From positions 22,490,934 through 22,554,933 of the forward strand of contig CM030835.1 in assembly GCA_018105865.1 (NCBI GenBank): DNA of 64,000 bases, written 5' to 3'. The notes beneath the pieces are model-generated. The model saw only the letters and a program-made list of their open reading frames with translations, had not been told where the DNA came from and searched no databases. Source of the DNA: Metaphire vulgaris (lineage: Eukaryota > Annelida > Clitellata > Crassiclitellata > Megascolecidae). Position numbers and translations under genes: made by a program. Shown here piece by piece: positions 57,101 to 63,100 of this stretch; positions within the stretch are counted from its first letter, which is position 1; each line of letters starts with the position of its first letter.

Positions 57101-60100
57101 CGCCAACAAGGAAGCTAATTTTTTGTAGCTGGTTTAAGAAAATCTATGTTTTTATTTTTGCCAACGTTTTTTTATTTTAAAAAACGATGGCAAAATAAAA
57201 AACGTTAAAAAACGAAGAAAACGTGGTGAAAATAAAAAAACGTAAAAAACGTTTATTACATCTATGCAAGGAACAAGATGAGGGGGCGACCAAGAAGAGG
57301 TTGGATGGACGAATTCTTTGACTGGACAAACACAAACTATGGAGAAATGGGCGACAGAAGTTAGAGAGAATTGAGAAAAATGACTGTCAATCATCTGAGA
57401 GAGTGAAGATAAAGAAAGAAGGTTTCGTTTATAAACAACTTAATAAGATTTACAACTAAGTGTTCTTTTTACAGAAAATGCCACTGCCTGACGCAGATTG
57501 CTGATTGCCTCATTTACACATCAGCAATTAATACGTCTGTCAACCAGAGAACAGCTGCTAAACGACGCAAAATCAAAATCAATAAGTCAACAATTTTAAT
57601 AATTGTGGTTGACGTCAATCTTTAGGAAGCAGGCGGGGTTTTTGACATCTCCAAATAGCAGAAGAGTCTAATTCCATTTAGTTTCATTATCTAAAACTTT
57701 GGAATCGACAGATTACTAAATGAATACGCGGCGAATATGTTCTTAAGATAAAAGCGTCTATTTTATGTTTTAGAATATTGTCTAAACCTGTTTGCCAATT
57801 GTTTATCTGGTCGAATGTTTTCAGGGAGGTTTAGAAAGACTTTTAGCTTTAGAAGAAGCAATGTCTCAAAACGAAAAATCGATAATGTCGAATATGCCGG
57901 TAATGTGCAAGTTTTATACCTTTTATGCTTTAATATATGTGTGAGGATCTTATACCACTACTGCTGCTGCCACTGCTGCTGCCACTGCTACTGTAACAAC
58001 TTCAACTACTACAGACCAGGGACCACAATTTTCTAAGGCAATTTTGTTCCAAAAGATTCACGGGCCAGTTGCAGTTGCCCAATTCCGTGGAAATTTGTAT
58101 AATTCTCGTGCAATTTATTGAGTAAATTGAGAACAATAGCACATGAAATTATAGGCACGGCTGCAGAAAACAACCTTCGGTGTTCTAAAACGAGTTAGCG
58201 ATAAACTATTTATGCATGTTATCGCCTAATTATATTTTTATCCCCTACGGATATCTAAGTCAGTAAACAAGTAAGTAAGCAACCAAGCGAGATTTTGTTG
58301 CATAGCAAAGAGACTTTATAAATTTGACTGTGACTTACAAAAGACTTGTGAATTCTGACATGTGAATTTGCAAAGAGACTTTGATAGCTTCGTATTCTTA
58401 AGCGCTAAATCCATCGTCGAAAGTCCTATAGCTGGGATGCAACGGTGAGCCATTATAGGACTATAACTTTTACGATTCAACAAAAACATCAATGCCAATG
58501 GACATAATGATTTAGCTGTATCATTTCAGTGTGTTGATATTTCCATTTTGATATCTGCCTATTCTTTCGGTCACTCTCACGGCGTATATAGACAATGTGC
58601 GATAAAATTTAAAAACCTGTAATGATATACAGTAAGCTAATTTTGCTTATGCAAAAACAGATATACAAACAACTGATAAAATCAGGAAGTAAGATAAAAA
58701 CTTGGAATGCACGAATTTACAAATGTACGAATGTACGAAACAGTAAAACAAGAAAATGCAGTACAGGAGATGAAATATCTGATGTTACAGAAGGATCTTG
58801 AAAATCATCTGGATGGGCAAGATAACAAACGACAAAGTCCTAGAAAAAATAAAAACATCAGCAACGTGAAAACGGGAAATAATACGAAGACAACTGCCCT
58901 AGGCCGGCCACATCACGAGGGGTTCGGCCGGTGACCTGTCTTTGATAATAATTAAAGGGAGAATTGAATAGGGGCGAAAAGTTAGCAGAATGGTAGGCCT
59001 AACAACGTTGGACGATAGAGCAGAAGGTCGCAGGTTCAACTCCCGCAGGAGCCCTAAGGTCGACTCAGCCTTCTTTCGCCAGATGGCTATGGCAAATGAG
59101 TAGCGGATTAATCCGCGAAGTAAACAGGCGCGTTGCTTAAGAACACTGGCCACGTATAATGTAACTTGCACCAGTCGCCTGGCTGAGGGCCTTGGTAACG
59201 GAGATCAGTGCCGCCCTATGAACCTTGAGGTTAGTCCTGAGAGCTCGGGAAGGACTTTACTTTTTTACTTTAATGGAAGAATGGAAGGAACAAGAGGAAG
59301 ATGGCGATCAAGAGGACGCTAAATGCACGAATTATATGACTCGACAAACACAAATAACTACGGAGCAATGAGCGACAGGAGGAGAGAATTGGAGGAAAAT
59401 GATTGTCAATCTTCTGAGAGAGGAAGACATAAAGAAGGAAAGCATGCTTCATTTATGAACGACTTAACATTCACAACTAAGTTGTTATTTTGCAGAAGAT
59501 TGCACTGCCTGACGCAGGTTGCCTAGTTTACAAATCAGCAATTATTAGGCCTACGTCTGTCAACCAGAGATCCGGTGCTAAACGACGCAAAATCATCGAA
59601 TAGATCAACAATTTTAATCAATAAACGATTCTCATTGCACAGAAATTAGTTTTTCTGTTGCTTAATCATATTCGGTGTTTCAATTACAGATAACGATTCT
59701 TCTATCAGTCAAGAGCCTCCAAGTCAACCTCACAAAGTGAAAGACTCAATCGATCGACATTATGAATTCCTCGTCGATCGGATGTTTCCTGATTTTGTTC
59801 TTTACAAAAAGCTGAATGAGGACCTTTGCATTACAAGCACACAGATATATGCAATCGAAAAGAAAGAGACTGCTCGAAAGAAAAATGAATTGATTATCAA
59901 ATACTTGATTGAGAACCAGCGAGAGGAAACGCTGTTTGAAGCTCTTGACAAATCGGATCAGACGCATTTGGTGAAATATTTGAAAAATGATGGAAGTAAG
60001 ATATTGAAATGTTGCAATTAGTTTTTTAAAGTTTATGTGCCAATATCATTTCTGTCGGATGCGTGACCGCTCAGCAACTTGTTTGACTAGCTCAGTGTTA

Positions 60101-63100
60101 TCATTGCTACAAAATGTGTCACTGCAATCTAGCGAGCGAAGGCTGCGTCAAACCTAAGGCCCTCGCATTGAACCCGCGTTTTTGGCTCTTCACGTCAATG
60201 TTGTTGTCATTCTGCTAACCTAACGTCCTTTTTTTCATAAGAAAAAATCGCACATCAAATACATGTAACATAGGAATAGCATAATTTTAGGCAATTCTCA
60301 ATTTAATTATGCCCTCATTTGTTATCAGAAAGTTTCCCTGGAAAAACTGTTGTTGAGTATTGTAATGCAGAATATCATGCACGATAGACGAAACTGGTTC
60401 GAAATCAAAGGCGCTTTGACAGCGTTGACATATCGATAAGAAAGACAATAGGTTTTGAAGGTTCGCTGAGGAAGTGATAAGATGCGTTGAATCCTACACT
60501 CTGCACTGATTATGGGCCTTTGAAGATCGGATCGATTGTTGACGATCTTATGTAGTATTCAGAAACGTTACATCGACACGGCTTTAAAATTTAGCAAAAA
60601 TCGTAATGGTACGGTATTTAGATTTGTTTATTTGAGTGATAAGAGAGAAAGATCAAAGACATCGCTCTTCATAACATCAAAGCTTTGTTTATGTCCATTT
60701 TTTATTTAAGTCAAATTATAAGGTATTCCTAGTCATTTGAATAGCAGTAACATTTATTAAATGGTGGTCGTAATTATCAAATATTGTTTTAAATTTCAGA
60801 ATATATGGAAACATTTGGTGGATATTGGCCAATAACGAATAAGGAGACTTTGATTATTCAAAGCAATCATGAAGCATTTGTTGATCTGATCGAAATTGAT
60901 GACTTAATTGGTCTTCTGTATCAGACAGGAGCCATAAATAAGCAACGGCGAGATTTTGTCTTATCACAATTTGAACCCTTCGAGAAAAATGAAGCTCTTT
61001 TGGAAATTCTTAAAGGATGCAGCCTAAACTCCTACTGGCAGATAATCCGTTGTTTACGCGATTCAAAGCAATGCCGTATTGCAGATATATTGGAAAAAGG
61101 AGGAGGTATGCAGACTTTCTTTTACAAATAGGTGCCTACAAACGCTGCATGTTAAAATAGGTATGGCCATATTTTGGTACTGTATTGTATTGCATACTAG
61201 ATTATTTATATAGCGCAGTAACATAGCATAACCAAAAACATGGGTGCTTTCATGGGCGTCCACAGAAATTTTTCCAGGGGGGTGCAAACAGAGTTTCGAT
61301 GTGATAAAGTTTGCGAAAAAGTTGATAACTTTTTTGCTTGTTAGTCATTTTGTGCGGTTGGTTACTTCAGATTACATTTACTCTACATCAAGCCTCCTTT
61401 GGAGTTGATGACCCTTTTTGCTTTTCTGTTCTTTTATCTAATATTTAGCCGGCCAATTTACATTTAAAAAACTAAATAGTGAAATTTTTTCAGGGGTGTG
61501 CAAAACAAGGTTTTGTGACGAAAGAAACAAGTAATTTTACTTTTTTCCATAACTTCACAATTTTTCCAGGGGGTGCAATCAGTGGCGTAACTAGGGGATG
61601 CGGGGGCACTTTGTCGACTGCCCCCGGGCCCCGGGAGGGGGGCCCCAAAGAGGGGTTGCAAGTTTGCAAATTTGCTGGCGACGACCTTTTTTTGTTCGTC
61701 AGCAGTTGTTAAGGGGCCCCCATATCAGGTGGCAGAGGTGGAAAGTGTTTTCCTGACTTCCCGGAGCCTACGGAGTTTGTACTTGCAGCTCTTTGTTAGG
61801 CCTGCGATGTGATCAGCGAAGAAAAGTGAAGTATCAAGTGTGACGCCAAGGAGTCGTATCTTACCAACCGGCTCAATCGCTTCTCCCGCGAACTGGAATG
61901 GAGACCGGTCAATCAGATGTAGCCTGCTGGGGGCAGCAAACCAGATAAATTTTTTCTTGCTGGGATTTAAGAGTAGTCTGTTTTCTAGCATCGATTTTCG
62001 TATGTCCTCGATGCATCATACGACTCTCTTTCGCCGCTGATAGATCATTGGGCGTCGTCGCCAGGTAGACCTGGCAATCGTCGGCATATGTGTGGTGGAG
62101 TACACCGTGTGCCTCGATCAGCTTTCCGACATCCGCAATGTAGAGTGTGAAAAGCAGCGGTCCGAGAACCGAGCCGTGTGGGACCCCGCTGATCAGCATC
62201 GTGTGATCGGATGTGGCCCGATTTATGGCCACGAACTGGCGGCGGTCGCTAAGATAGCTGCGAAACCAGGCTAGGGCAGGGCCTACAATGCCGTAGGTTG
62301 TTTCCAGTCTAGTCAGAAGGATGGTGTGGTCGACCGAATCAAACGCAGCCGTGAGATCCAAACTAGCAAGGGTAACCAATTTATGGTCGGCAACACACTC
62401 AATGATGTCATTAAGAACTTTTAGCACTAGCAGTGCGGTCTCGGTCGAGTAGTGACTCCTATAGGCCGACTGTAACTCAGGCAGGAGATTATTTTCGGTC
62501 TGGTAGGCTACTAGTTGACCAGAGACTATTCTTTCAAGCAGTTTGAAAGAAACGACAAGTTAGATATAGGTCTATAACTGGCCGGTTCGGATGGATCCAG
62601 CATAGAGGCCTTCAGGCGAGGTCTGACTACGGCACACTTCCAGGGTGTCGGGAAGTGGCCAGACTCAAGTGAGACGTTCAGCAGATCAGTCATGAAGGGA
62701 GCGAGTGGAGTAATACACTTTTGTAGCAGCCAGGTCGGGAGTGGGTCGAGGAGACACCGCTTCAGAGGTACCTGGCGGACTAATCGAGTGACATCGAGTG
62801 ACATATTTTGATATATTATGAATTGCTCACTGAGCCAATTCCTCAAACTGGAAGAACACAGCATATTCAAGTACCAGGTTTGCTATCAGATACGACATAT
62901 TCGGATGGCCTCTTCTCTAGATATATTTAGGCGTCACCTTAAAACACATTTGTTTCATCCTTAAGTCCTGGTGTTGCCCTGACTGATTTTCTTGTTTTTG
63001 ACCTGGACCGAATCGACCCTCCTCGGCTACAGTCTGCTCTGTCGATAGGCACTGCGGTTTGTGGTCTGAGGCGTCCCCGATGAACACCTATGTATTTGAA

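Larger units (their letters stand above)
55376..57266. mobile_element. 1.9-kb inverted-repeat DNA element with AAAACG arrays
   Basis: The left end CATATATGTAAAAACGTT and the inverted right end CATAGATGTAATAAACGTTT are terminal inverted repeats. A perfect 8-bp duplication CAAGGAAC flanks it (55,368-55,375 and 57,267-57,274). Both subterminal regions carry many AAAAAACGT(T) units. No transposase is encoded and two other elements are nested inside. The 8-bp duplication and clustered AAACG motifs point to a hAT-type element; the superfamily is inferred. Confidence 0.82.
53739..57606 (+). repeat. Tandem duplication unit A (contains exon 7)
   Basis: It starts GGTTGACGTCAATCTTTAG and repeats as unit B from 57,607. 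Shared parts in order: an intron segment, the 75-bp exon, a CACTACTGCTGCTGC-like tract, a LINE 3' stub with (GTAAGTAAGCAAG), a segment with CCAATGGACATAATG-like DNA, an internally deleted RTE-like element, and a stretch with CACTGCCTGACGCAG. Unit A is longer because of later insertions at 54,626-54,842 and 55,376-57,266. Confidence 0.82.
57607..59625 (+). repeat. Tandem duplication unit B (contains exon 8)
   Basis: It starts GGTTGACGTCAATCTTTAG and follows the order of unit A through CACTGCCTGACGCAGG and CAACAATTTTAAT. It lacks the 217-bp MITE and the 1.9-kb element of unit A and has a SINE at 58,969-59,274 instead. Divergence between units is moderate, so the duplication is not recent. Confidence 0.82.

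Noticed and set aside
57471..57495. Possible 22-bp exon (CACTGCCTGACGCAG block) in units A and B
   Set aside because: It has a donor only in unit B, its length is not a multiple of three, and it would break the open frame.
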